A stretch of DNA of 64,000 bases from Phylloscopus collybita (lineage: Eukaryota > Chordata > Aves > Passeriformes > Phylloscopidae). Below are positions 24,019 to 36,493 of this stretch, one piece after another; position 1 is the first letter of the stretch, and each line of letters begins with the position of its first letter. Made by a program: the position numbers and the translations under genes. The stretch spans positions 9,934,001-9,998,000 of the forward strand of contig JAJNNQ010000027.1 in assembly GCA_027886175.1 (NCBI GenBank). The letters run 5' to 3'. The notes beneath the pieces are model-generated. The model saw only the letters and a list, made by a program, of their open reading frames with translations. It did not search any database and was not told the DNA's origin.

Positions 24019-27012
24019 CTGTCCCAGCACAGTGCAGAGTCCCCGTGGCTAGTTCCTTGAAATACCTTTCCTGGCAGCAGCCCAGAGCTGTACTGAGTGC
24101 AGCAGGTGTCAGGCCGTCTCCTCTCGCCGTGTAGGTGCTTCTGTTTTGTGTTTGCAGCGTGCAGAGAAGCCCGCGTGCTTGCTGCTGCTTCCAGCAAGCC
24201 AAAACGCTTTTGCAGCCACTTTCCTGTCTTTTCCACAACAGGATCACTGTCTAGCTGATTTACAGTTGCCTCTGCGTAGAGCAGCTAGAGGAGCAGCTGT
24301 GCCGGCTTTCCTGTGCTTCTGCATAGCAGAGCTGTCAAGAACGAGAAGCTGCGTTTTGCCGAGAAAGCAGCGCTTCGCGGAAGCACAGCCAGCGGCGTCT
24401 TCGGTACAGCCGCAGCTTGTGCGGAGAAGCGAAAGAGAGCCGGGGAAGAACGTGGAAAGCCGAACTCGGTCGCTGCAAGCGGGTGCTGGCGAACAGCTTC
24501 TGGTCACCTTGTAGAAACTGTCCCAGCACAGTGCAGAGTCCCCGTGGCTAGTTCCTTGAAATACCTTTCCTGGCAGCAGCCCAGAGCTGTACTGAGTGCA
24601 GCAGGTGTCAGGCCGTCTCCTCTCGCCGTGTAGGTGCTTCTGTTTTGTGTTTGCAGCGTGCAGAGAAGCCCGCGTGCTTGCTGCTGCTTCCAGCAAGCCA
24701 AAACGCTTTTGCAGCCACTTTCCTGCCTTTTCCACAACAGGATCACTGTCTAGCTGATTTACAGTTGCCTCTGCGTAGAGCAGCTAGAGGAGCAGCTGTG
24801 CCGGCTTTCCTGTGCTTCTGCATAGCAGAGCTGTCAAGAACGAGAAGCTGCGTTTTGCCGAGAAAGCAGCGCTTCGCGGAAGCACAGCCAGCGGCGTCTT
24901 CGGTACAGCCGCAGCTTGTGCGGAGAAGCGAAAGAGAGCCGGGGAAGAACGTGGAAAGCCGAACTCGGTCGCTGCAAGCGGGTGCTGGCGAACAGCTTCT
25001 GGTCACCTTGTAGAAACTGTCCCAGCACAGTGCAGAGTCCCCGTGGCTAGTTCCTTGAAATACCTTTCCTGGCAGCAGCCCAGAGCTGTACTGAGTGCAG
25101 CAGGTGTCAGGCCGTCTCCTCTCGCCGTGTAGGTGCTTCTGTTTTGTGTTTGCAGCGTGCAGAGAAGCCCGCGTGCTTGCTGCTGCTTCCAGCAAGCCAA
25201 AACGCTTTTGCAGCCACTCTCCTGCCTTTTCCACAACAGGATCACTGTCTAGCTGATTTACAGTTGCCTCTGCGTAGAGCAGCTAGAGGAGCAGCTGTGC
25301 CGGCTTTCCTGTGCTTCTGCATAGCAGAGCTGTCAAGAACGAGAAGCTGCGTTTTGCCGAGAAAGCAGCGCTTCGCGGAAGCACAGCCAGCGGCGTCTTC
25401 GGTACAGCCGCAGCTTGTGCGGAGAAGCGAAAGAGAGCCGGGGAAGAACGTGGAAAGCCGAACTCGGTCGCTGCAAGCGGGTGCTGGCGAACAGCTTCTG
25501 GTCACCTTGTAGAAACTGTCCCAGCACAGTGCAGAGTCCCCGTGGCTAGTTCCTTGAAATACCTTTCCTGGCAGCAGCCCAGAGCTGTACTGAGTGCAGC
25601 AGGTGTCAGGCCGTCTCCTCTCGCCGTGTAGGTGCTTCTGTTTTGTGTTTGCAGCGTGCAGAGAAGCCCGCGTGCTTGCTGCTGCTTCCAGCAAGCCAAA
25701 ACGCTTTTGCAGCCACTTTCCTGTCTTTTCCACAACAGGATCACTGTCTAGCTGATTTACAGTTGCCTCTGCGTAGAGCAGCTAGAGGAGCAGCTGTGCC
25801 GGCTTTCCTGTGCTTCTGCATAGCAGAGCTGTCAAGAACGAGAAGCTGCGTTTTGCCGAGAAAGCAGCGCTTCGCGGAAGCACAGCCAGCGGCGTCTTCG
25901 GTACAGCCGCAGCTTGTGCGGAGAAGCGAAAGAGAGCCGGGGAAGAACGTGGAAAGCCGAACTCGGTCGCTGCAAGCGGGTGCTGGCGAACAGCTTCTGG
26001 TCACCTTGTAGAAACTGTCCCAGCACAGTGCAGAGTCCCCGTGGCTAGTTCCTTGAAATACCTTTCCTGGCAGCAGCCCAGAGCTGTACTGAGTGCAGCA
26101 GGTGTCAGGCCGTCTCCTCTCGCCGTGTAGGTGCTTCTGTTTTGTGTTTGCAGCGTGCAGAGAAGCCCGCGTGCTTGCTGCTGCTTCCAGCAAGCCAAAA
26201 CGCTTTTGCAGCCACTTTCCTGCCTTGTCCACAACAGCATCACTGTCTAGCTGATTTACAGTTGCCTCTGCGTAGAGCAGCTAGAGGAGCAGCTCTGCCG
26301 GCTTTCCTGTGCTTCTGCATAGCAGAGCTGTCAAGAACGAGAAGCTGCGTTTTGCCGAGAAAGCAGCGCTTCGCGGAAGCACAGCCAGCGGCGTCTTCGG
26401 TACAGCCGCAGCTTGTGCGGAGAAGCGAAAGAGAGCCGGGGAAGAACGTGGAAAGCCGAACTCGGTCGCTGCAAGCGGGTGCTGGCGAACAGCTTCTGGT
26501 CACCTTGTAGAAACTGTCCCAGCACAGTGCAGAGTCCCCGTGGCTAGTTCCTTGAAATACCTTTCCTGGCAGCAGCCCAGAGCTGTACTGAGTGCAGCAG
26601 GTGTCAGGCCGTCTCCTCTCGCCGTGTAGGTGCTTCTGTTTTGTGTTTGCAGCGTGCAGAGAAGCCCGCGTGCTTGCTGCTGCTTCCAGCAAGCCAAAAC
26701 GCTTTTGCAGCCACTCTCCTGCCTTTTCCACAACAGGATCACTGTCTAGCTGATTTACAGTTGCCTCTGCGTAGAGCAGCTAGAGGAGCAGCTGTGCCGG
26801 CTTTCCTGTGCTTCTGCATAGCAGAGCTGTCAAGAACGAGAAGCTGCGTTTTGCCGAGAAAGCAGCGCTTCGCGGAAGCACAGCCAGCGGCGTCTTCGGT
26901 ACAGCCGCAGCTTGTGCGGAGAAGCGAAAGAGAGCCGGGGAAGAACGTGGAAAGCCGAACTCGGTCGCTGCAAGCGGGTGCTGGCGAACAGCTTCTGGTC
27001 ACCTTGTAGAAA
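24019..27012 (+). repeat. Three-unit (1497-bp) higher-order repeat, units 7-12
   Basis: Single-base markers alternate with a three-unit period. CTGTCTTTTCC replaces CTGCCTTTTCC in units 7 and 10 (near 24226 and 25723). CCACTCTCCTG replaces CCACTTTCCTG in units 9 and 12 (near 25216 and 26713). The units between are otherwise almost identical. This stretch lacks the divergent patch and appears to have been amplified separately from the eight-unit region that follows. Confidence 0.75.
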
Positions 27013-29507
27013 CTGTCCCAGCACAGTGCAGAGTCCCCGTGGCTAGTTCCTTGAAATACCTTTCCTGGCAGCAGCCCAGAGCTGTACTGAGTGCAGCAGG
27101 TGTCCGGCAGTCTCCTCTCGCCGTGTAGGTGCTTCTGTTTTGTGTTTGCAGCGTGCAGAGAAGCCCGCGTGCTTGCTGCTGCTTCCAGCAAGCCAAAACG
27201 CTTTTGCAGCCACTTTTCTGCCTTTTCCACAACAGGATCACTGTCTAGCTGGTTTACCGTTGCCTCTGCGTAGAGCAGCTAGAGGAGCAGCTGTGCCGGC
27301 TTTCCTGTGCTTCTGCATAGCAGAGCTGTCAAGAACGAGAAGCTGCGTTTTGCCGAGAAAGCAGCGCTTCGCGGAAGCACAGCCAGCGGCGTCTTCGGTA
27401 CAGCCGCAGCTTGTGCGGAGAAGCGAAAGAGAGCCGGGGAAGAACGTGGAAAGCCGAACTCGGTCGCTGCAAGCGGGTGCTGGCGAACAGCTTCTGGTCA
27501 CCTTGTAGAAACTGTCCCAGCACAGTGCAGAGTCCCCGTGGCTAGTTCCTTGAAATACCTTTCCTGGCAGCAGCCCAGAGCTGTACTGAGTGCAGCAGGT
27601 GTCAGGCCGTCTCCTCTCGCCGTGTAGGTGCTTCTGTTTTGTGTTTGCAGCGTGCAGAGAAGCCCGCGTGCTTGCTGCTGCTTCCCGCAAGCCAAAACGC
27701 TTTTGCAGCCACTTTCCTGCCTTTTCCACAACAGGATCACTGTCTAGCTGATTTACAGTTGCCTCTGCGTAGAGCAGCTAGAGGAGCAGCTGTGCCGGCT
27801 TTCCTGTGCTTCTGCATAGCAGAGCTGTCAAGAACGAGAAGCTGCGTTTTGCCGAGAAAGCAGCGCTTCGCGGAAGCACAGCCAGCGGCGTCTTCGGTAC
27901 AGCCGCAGCTTGTGCGGAGAAGCGAAAGAGAGCCGGGGAAGAACGTGGAAAGCCGAACTCGGTCGCTGCAAGCGGGTGCTGGCGAACAGCTTCTGGTCAC
28001 CTTGTAGAAACTCTCCCAGCACAGTGCAGAGTCCCCGTGGCTAGTTCCTTGAAATACCTTTCCTGGCAGCAGCCCAGAGCTGTACTGAGTGCAGCAGGTG
28101 TCAGGCCGTCTCCTCTCGCCGTGTAGGTGCTTCTGTTTTGTGTTTGCAGCGTGCAGAGAAGCCCGCGTGCTTGCTGCTGCTTCCCGCAAGCCAAAACGCT
28201 TTTGCAGCCACTTTCCTGCCTTTTCCACAACAGGATCACTGTCTAGCTGATTTACAGTTGCCTCTGCGTAGAGCAGCTAGAGGAGCAGCTCTGCCGGCTT
28301 TCCTGTGCTTCTGCATAGCAGAGCTGTCAAGAACGAGAAGCTGCGTTTTGCCGAGAAAGCAGCGCTTCGCGGAAGCACAGCCAGCGGCGTCTTCGGTACA
28401 GCCGCAGCTTGTGCGGAGAAGCGAAAGAGAGCCGGGGAAGAACGTGGAAAGCCGAACTCGGTCGCTGCAAGCGGGTGCTGGCGAACAGCTTCTGGTCACC
28501 TTGTAGAAACTGTCCCAGCACAGTGCAGAGTCCCCGTGGCTAGTTCCTTGAAATACCTTTCCTGGCAGCAGCCCAGAGCTGTACTGAGTGCAGCAGGTGT
28601 CAGGCCGTCTCCTCTCGCCGTGTAGGTGCTTCTGTTTTGTGTTTGCAGCGTGCAGAGAAGCCCGCGTGCTTGCTGCTGCTTCCAGCGAGCCAAAACGCTT
28701 TTGCGGCCACTTTCCTGCCTTTTCCACAACAGGATCACTGTCTAGCTGATTTACAGTTGCCTCTGCGTAGAGCAGCTAGAGGAGCAGCTCTGCCGGCTTT
28801 CCTGTGCTTCTGCATAGCAGAGCTGTCAAGAACGAGAAGCTGCGTTTTGCCGAGAAAGCAGCGCTTCGCGGAAGCACAGCCAGCGGCGTCTTCGGTACAG
28901 CCGCAGCTTGTGCGGAGAAGCGAAAGAGAGCCGGGGAAGAACGTGGAAAGCCGAACTCGGTCGCTGCAAGCGGGTGCTGGCGAACAGCTTCTGGTCACCT
29001 TGTAGAAACTGTCCCAGCACAGTGCAGAGTCCCCGTGGCTAGTTCCTTGAAATACCTTTCCTGGCAGCAGCCCAGAGCTGTACTGAGTGCAGCAGGTGTC
29101 AGGCAGTCTCCTCTCGCCGTGTAGGTGCTTCTGTTTTGTGTTTGCAGCGTGCAGAGAAGCCCGCGTGCTTGCTGCTGCTTCCAGCAAGCCAAAACGCTTT
29201 TGCAGCCACTTTCCTGCCTTTTCCACAACAGGATCACTGTCTAGCTGATTTACAGTTGCCTCTGCGTAGAGCAGCTAGAGGAGCAGCTCTGCCGGCTTTC
29301 CTGTGCTTCTGCATAGCAGAGCTGTCAAGAACGAGAAGCTGCGTTTTGCCGAGAAAGCAGCGCTTCGCGGAAGCACAGCCAGCGGCGTCTTCGGTACAGC
29401 CACAGCTTGTGCGGAGAAGCGAAAGAGAGCCGGGGAAGAACGTGGAAAGCCGAACTCGGTCGCTGCAAGCGGGTGCTGGCGAACAGCTTCTGGTCACCTT
29501 GTAGAAA

Positions 29508-32500
29508 CTGTCCCAGCACAGTGCAGAGTCCCCGTGGCTAGTTCCTTGAAATACCTTTCCTGGCAGCATCCCAGAGCTGTACTGAGTGCAGCAGGTGTCA
29601 GGCAGTCTCCTCTCGCCGTGTAGGTGCTTCTGTTTTGTGTTTCCACCGTACAGCGAAGCCCTCGTTCTTGCTGCTGCTTCTAGCAAGCCAAAACGCTTTT
29701 GCAGCCACTTTCCTGCCTTTTCCACAACAGCATCACTGTCTAGCTGATTTACAGTTGCCTCTGCGTAGAGCAGCTAGAGGAGCAGCTGTGCCGGCTTTCC
29801 TGTGCTTCTGCATAGCAGAGCTGTCAAGAACGAGAAGCTGCGTTTTGCCGAGAAAGCAGCGCTTCGCGGAAGCACAGCCAGCGGCGTCTTCGGTACAGCC
29901 GCAGCTTGTGCGGAGAAGCGAAAGAGAGCCGGGGAAGAACGTGGAAAGCCGAACTCGGTCGCTGCAAGCGGGTGCTGGCGAACAGCTTCTGGTCACCTTG
30001 TAGAAACTCTCCCAGCACAGTGCAGAGTCCCCGTGGCTAGTTCCTTGAAATACCTTTCCTGGCAGCAGCCCAGAGCTGTACTGAGTGCAGCAGGTGTCAG
30101 GCCGTCTCCTCTCGCCGTGTAGGTGCTTCTGTTTTGTGTTTGCAGCGTGCAGAGAAGCCCGCGTGCTTGCTGCTGCTTCCAGCAAGCCAAAACGCTTTTG
30201 CAGCCACTTTCCTGCCTTTTCCACAACAGGATCACTGTCTAGCTGATTTACAGTTGCCTCTGCGTAGAGCAGCTAGAGGAGCAGCTGTGCCGGCTTTCCT
30301 GTGCTTCTGCATAGCAGAGCTGTCAAGAACGAGAAGCTGCGTTTTGCCGAGAAAGCAGCGCTTCGCGGAAGCACAGCCAGCGGCGTCTTCGGTACAGCCG
30401 CAGCTTGTGCGGAGAAGCGAAAGAGAGCCGGGGAAGAACGTGGAAAGCCGAACTCGGTCGCTGCAAGCGGGTGCTGGCGAACAGCTTCTGGTCACCTTGT
30501 AGAAACTGTCCCAGCACAGTGCAGAGTCCCCGTGGCTAGTTCCTTGAAATACCTTTCCTGGCAGCAGCCCAGAGCTGTACTGAGTGCAGCAGGTGTCCGG
30601 CAGTCTCCTCTCGCCGTGTAGGTGCTTCTGTTTTGTGTTTGCAGCGTGCAGAGAAGCCCGCGTGCTTGCTGCTGCTTCCAGCAAGCCAAAACGCTTTTGC
30701 AGCCACTTTCCTGCCTTTTCCACAACAGGATCACTGTCTAGCTGGTTTACCGTTGCCTCTGCGTAGAGCAGCTAGAGGAGCAGCTGTGCCGGCTTTCCTG
30801 TGCTTCTGCATAGCAGAGCTGTCAAGAACGAGAAGCTGCGTTTTGCCGAGAAAGCAGCGCTTCGCGGAAGCACAGCCAGCGGCGTCTTCGGTACAGCCGC
30901 AGCTTGTGCGGAGAAGCGAAAGAGAGCCGGGGAAGAACGTGGAAAGCCGAACTCGGTCGCTGCAAACGGGTGCTGGCGAACAGCTTCTGGTCACCTTGTA
31001 GAAACTGTCCCAGCACAGTGCAGAGTCCCCGTGGCTAGTTCCTTGAAATACCTTTCCTGGCAGCAGCCCAGAGCTGTACTGAGTGCAGCAGGTGTCAGGC
31101 CGTCTCCTCTCGCCGTGTAGGTGCTTCTGTTTTGTGTTTGCAGCGTGCAGAGAAGCCCGCGTGCTTGCTGCTGCTTCCCGCAAGCCAAAACGCTTTTGCA
31201 GCCACTTTCCTGCCTTTTCCACAACAGGATCACTGTCTAGCTGATTTACAGTTGCCTCTGCGTAGAGCAGCTAGAGGAGCAGCTGTGCCGGCTTTCCTGT
31301 GCTTCTGCATAGCAGAGCTGTCAAGAACGAGAAGCTGCGTTTTGCCGAGAAAGCAGCGCTTCGCGGAAGCACAGCCAGCGGCGTCTTCGGTACAGCCGCA
31401 GCTTGTGCGGAGAAGCGAAAGAGAGCCGGGGAAGAACGTGGAAAGCCGAACTCGGTCGCTGCAAGCGGGTGCTGGCGAACAGCTTCTGGTCACCTTGTAG
31501 AAACTCTCCCAGCACAGTGCAGAGTCCCCGTGGCTAGTTCCTTGAAATACCTTTCCTGGCAGCAGCCCAGAGCTGTACTGAGTGCAGCAGGTGTCAGGCC
31601 GTCTCCTCTCGCCGTGTAGGTGCTTCTGTTTTGTGTTTGCAGCGTGCAGAGAAGCCCGCGTGCTTGCTGCTGCTTCCCGCAAGCCAAAACGCTTTTGCAG
31701 CCACTTTCCTGCCTTTTCCACAACAGGATCACTGTCTAGCTGATTTACAGTTGCCTCTGCGTAGAGCAGCTAGAGGAGCAGCTGTGCCGGCTTTCCTGTG
31801 CTTCTGCATAGCAGAGCTGTCAAGAACGAGAAGCTGCGTTTTGCCGAGAAAGCAGCGCTTCGCGGAAGCACAGCCAGCGGCGTCTTCGGTACAGCCGCAG
31901 CTTGTGCGGAGAAGCGAAAGAGAGCCGGGGAAGAACGTGGAAAGCCGAACTCGGTCGCTGCAAGCGGGTGCTGGCGAACAGCTTCTGGTCACCTTGTAGA
32001 AACTGTCCCAGCACAGTGCAGAGTCCCCGTGGCTAGTTCCTTGAAATACCTTTCCTGGCAGCAGCCCAGAGCTGTACTGAGTGCAGCAGGTGTCAGGCCG
32101 TCTCCTCTCGCCGTGTAGGTGCTTCTGTTTTGTGTTTGCAGCGTGCAGAGAAGCCCGCGTGCTTGCTGCTGCTTCCCGCAAGCCAAAACGCTTTTGCAGC
32201 CACTTTCCTGCCTTTTCCACAACAGGATCACTGTCTAGCTGATTTACAGTTGCCTCTGCGTAGAGCAGCTAGAGGAGCAGCTCTGCCGGCTTTCCTGTGC
32301 TTCTGCATAGCAGAGCTGTCAAGAACGAGAAGCTGCGTTTTGCCGAGAAAGCAGCGCTTCGCGGAAGCACAGCCAGCGGCGTCTTCGGTACAGCCGCAGC
32401 TTGTGCGGAGAAGCGAAAGAGAGCCGGGGAAGAACGTGGAAAGCCGAACTCGGTCGCTGCAAGCGGGTGCTGGCGAACAGCTTCTGGTCACCTTGTAGAA

Positions 32501-33499
32501 ACTGTCCCAGCACAGTGCAGAGTCCCCGTGGCTAGTTCCTTGAAATACCTTTCCTGGCAGCAGCCCAGAGCTGTACTGAGTGCAGCAGGTGTCAGGCCGT
32601 CTCCTCTCGCCGTGTAGGTGCTTCTGTTTTGTGTTTGCAGCGTGCAGAGAAGCCCGCGTGCTTGCTGCTGCTTCCAGCGAGCCAAAACGCTTTTGCGGCC
32701 ACTTTCCTGCCTTTTCCACAACAGGATCACTGTCTAGCTGATTTACAGTTGCCTCTGCGTAGAGCAGCTAGAGGAGCAGCTCTGCCGGCTTTCCTGTGCT
32801 TCTGCATAGCAGAGCTGTCAAGAACGAGAAGCTGCGTTTTGCCGAGAAAGCAGCGCTTCGCGGAAGCACAGCCAGCGGCGTCTTCGGTACAGCCGCAGCT
32901 TGTGCGGAGAAGCGAAAGAGAGCCGGGGAAGAACGTGGAAAGCCGAACTCGGTCGCTGCAAGCGGGTGCTGGCGAACAGCTTCTGGTCACCTTGTAGAAA
33001 CTGTCCCAGCACAGTGCAGAGTCCCCGTGGCTAGTTCCTTGAAATACCTTTCCTGGCAGCAGCCCAGAGCTGTACTGAGTGCAGCAGGTGTCAGGCAGTC
33101 TCCTCTCGCCGTGTAGGTGCTTCTGTTTTGTGTTTGCAGCGTGCAGAGAAGCCCGCGTGCTTGCTGCTGCTTCCAGCAAGCCAAAACGCTTTTGCAGCCA
33201 CTTTCCTGCCTTTTCCACAACAGGATCACTGTCTAGCTGATTTACAGTTGCCTCTGCGTAGAGCAGCTAGAGGAGCAGCTCTGCCGGCTTTCCTGTGCTT
33301 CTGCATAGCAGAGCTGTCAAGAACGAGAAGCTGCGTTTTGCCGAGAAAGCAGCGCTTCGCGGAAGCACAGCCAGCGGCGTCTTCGGTACAGCCACAGCTT
33401 GTGCGGAGAAGCGAAAGAGAGCCGGGGAAGAACGTGGAAAGCCGAACTCGGTCGCTGCAAGCGGGTGCTGGCGAACAGCTTCTGGTCACCTTGTAGAAA
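29508..33499 (+). repeat. Eight-unit (3992-bp) higher-order block, units 18-25
   Basis: The divergent patch in unit 18 recurs in unit 26, 3992 bp later. Several other markers, including CCAGCGAGCC with TTGCGGCC, are spaced by 3992 bp from earlier counterparts (near 28680 and 32672). The preceding partial block (about 27000-29500) matches 30500-32000 at seven units, with one additional unit near 31730. So this eight-unit form looks like a seven-unit form plus one duplicated unit. Confidence 0.75.
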
Positions 33500-36493
33500 C
33501 TGTCCCAGCACAGTGCAGAGTCCCCGTGGCTAGTTCCTTGAAATACCTTTCCTGGCAGCATCCCAGAGCTGTACTGAGTGCAGCAGGTGTCAGGCAGTCT
33601 CCTCTCGCCGTGTAGGTGCTTCTGTTTTGTGTTTCCACCGTACAGCGAAGCCCTCGTTCTTGCTGCTGCTTCTAGCAAGCCAAAACGCTTTTGCAGCCAC
33701 TTTCCTGCCTTTTCCACAACAGCATCACTGTCTAGCTGATTTACAGTTGCCTCTGCGTAGAGCAGCTAGAGGAGCAGCTCTGCCGGCTTTCCTGTGCTTC
33801 TGCATAGCAGAGCTGTCAAGAACGAGAAGCTGCGTTTTGCCGAGAAAGCAGCGCTTCGCGGAAGCACAGCCAGCGGCGTCTTCGGTACAGCCGCAGCTTG
33901 TGCGGAGAAGCGAAAGAGAGCCGGGGAAGAACGTGGAAAGCCGAACTCGGTCGCTGCAAGCGGGTGCTGGCGAACAGCTTCTGGTCACCTTGTAGAAACT
34001 GTCCCAGCACAGTGCAGAGTCCCCGTGGCTAGTTCCTTGAAATACCTTTCCTGGCAGCAGCCCAGAGCTGTACTGAGTGCAGCAGGTGTCAGGCCGTCTC
34101 CTCTCGCCGTGTAGGTGCTTCTGTTTTGTGTTTGCAGCGTGCAGAGAAGCCCGCGTGCTTGCTGCTGCTTCCAGCAAGCCAAAACGCTTTTGCAGCCACT
34201 TTCCTGCCTTTTCCACAACAGGATCACTGTCTAGCTGATTTACAGTTGCCTCTGCGTAGAGCAGCTAGAGGAGCAGCTGTGCCGGCTTTCCTGTGCTTCT
34301 GCATAGCAGAGCTGTCAAGAACGAGAAGCTGCGTTTTGCCGAGAAAGCAGCGCTTCGCGGAAGCACAGCCAGCGGCGTCTTCGGTACACCCGCAGCTTGT
34401 GCGGAGAAGCGAAAGAGAGCCGGGGAAGAACGTGGAAAGCCGAACTCGGTCGCTGCAAGCGGGTGCTGGCGAACAGCTTCTGGTCACCTTGTAGAAACTG
34501 TCCCAGCACAGTGCAGAGTCCCCGTGGCTAGTTCCTTGAAATACCTTTCCTGGCAGCAGCCCAGAGCTGTACTGAGTGCAGCAGGTGTCCGGCAGTCTCC
34601 TCTCGCCGTGTAGGTGCTTCTGTTTTGTGTTTGCAGCGTGCAGAGAAGCCCGCGTGCTTGCTGCTGCTTCCAGCAAGCCAAAACGCTTTTGCAGCCACTT
34701 TCCTGCCTTTTCCACAACAGGATCACTGTCTAGCTGATTTACAGTTGCCTCTGCGTAGAGCAGCTAGAGGAGCAGCTGTGCCGGCTTTCCTGTGCTTCTG
34801 CATAGCAGAGCTGTCAAGAACGAGAAGCTGCGTTTTGCCGAGAAAGCAGCGCTTCGCGGAAGCACAGCCAGCGGCGTCTTCGGTACAGCCACAGCTTGTG
34901 CGGAGAAGCGAAAGAGAGCCGGGGAAGAACGTGGAAAGCCGAACTCGGTCGCTGCAAGCGGGTGCTGGCGAACAGCTTCTGGTCACCTTGTAGAAACTGT
35001 CCCAGCACAGTGCAGAGTCCCCGTGGCTAGTTCCTTGAAATACCTTTCCTGGCAGCATCCCAGAGCTGTACTGAGTGCAGCAGGTGTCAGGCAGTCTCCT
35101 CTCGCCGTGTAGGTGCTTCTGTTTTGTGTTTCCACCGTACAGCGAAGCCCTCGTTCTTGCTGCTGCTTCTAGCAAGCCAAAACGCTTTTGCAGCCACTTT
35201 CCTGCCTTTTCCACAACAGCATCACTGTCTAGCTGATTTACAGTTGCCTCTGCGTAGAGCAGCTAGAGGAGCAGCTCTGCCGGCTTTCCTGTGCTTCTGC
35301 ATAGCAGAGCTGTCAAGAACGAGAAGCTGCGTTTTGCCGAGAAAGCAGCGCTTCGCGGAAGCACAGCCAGCGGCGTCTTCGGTACAGCCGCAGCTTGTGC
35401 GGAGAAGCGAAAGAGAGCCGGGGAAGAACGTGGAAAGCCGAACTCGGTCGCTGCAAGCGGGTGCTGGCGAACAGCTTCTGGTCACCTTGTAGAAACTGTC
35501 CCAGCACAGTGCAGAGTCCCCGTGGCTAGTTCCTTGAAATACCTTTCCTGGCAGCAGCCCAGAGCTGTACTGAGTGCAGCAGGTGTCAGGCCGTCTCCTC
35601 TCGCCGTGTAGGTGCTTCTGTTTTGTGTTTGCAGCGTGCAGAGAAGCCCGCGTGCTTGCTGCTGCTTCCAGCAAGCCAAAACGCTTTTGCAGCCACTTTC
35701 CTGCCTTTTCCACAACAGGATCACTGTCTAGCTGATTTACAGTTGCCTCTGCGTAGAGCAGCTAGAGGAGCAGCTGTGCCGGCTTTCCTGTGCTTCTGCA
35801 TAGCAGAGCTGTCAAGAACGAGAAGCTGCGTTTTGCCGAGAAAGCAGCGCTTCGCGGAAGCACAGCCAGCGGCGTCTTCGGTACACCCGCAGCTTGTGCG
35901 GAGAAGCGAAAGAGAGCCGGGGAAGAACGTGGAAAGCCGAACTCGGTCGCTGCAAGCGGGTGCTGGCGAACAGCTTCTGGTCACCTTGTAGAAACTGTCC
36001 CAGCACAGTGCAGAGTCCCCGTGGCTAGTTCCTTGAAATACCTTTCCTGGCAGCAGCCCAGAGCTGTACTGAGTGCAGCAGGTGTCCGGCAGTCTCCTCT
36101 CGCCGTGTAGGTGCTTCTGTTTTGTGTTTGCAGCGTGCAGAGAAGCCCGCGTGCTTGCTGCTGCTTCCAGCAAGCCAAAACGCTTTTGCAGCCACTTTCC
36201 TGCCTTTTCCACAACAGGATCACTGTCTAGCTGATTTACAGTTGCCTCTGCGTAGAGCAGCTAGAGGAGCAGCTGTGCCGGCTTTCCTGTGCTTCTGCAT
36301 AGCAGAGCTGTCAAGAACGAGAAGCTGCGTTTTGCCGAGAAAGCAGCGCTTCGCGGAAGCACAGCCAGCGGCGTCTTCGGTACAGCCGCAGCTTGTGCGG
36401 AGAAGCGAAAGAGAGCCGGGGAAGAACGTGGAAAGCCGAACTCGGTCGCTGCAAGCGGGTGCTGGCGAACAGCTTCTGGTCACCTTGTAGAAA
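33500..36493 (+). repeat. Three-unit local duplication, units 26-28 and 29-31
   Basis: Units 26-28 and 29-31 repeat as a pair 1497 bp apart. A private G to C change giving GGTACACCCGCAG appears in both (near 34385 and 35882), along with the divergent patch in units 26 and 29. This is a recent unequal-exchange product nested inside the eight-unit pattern. Confidence 0.8.
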
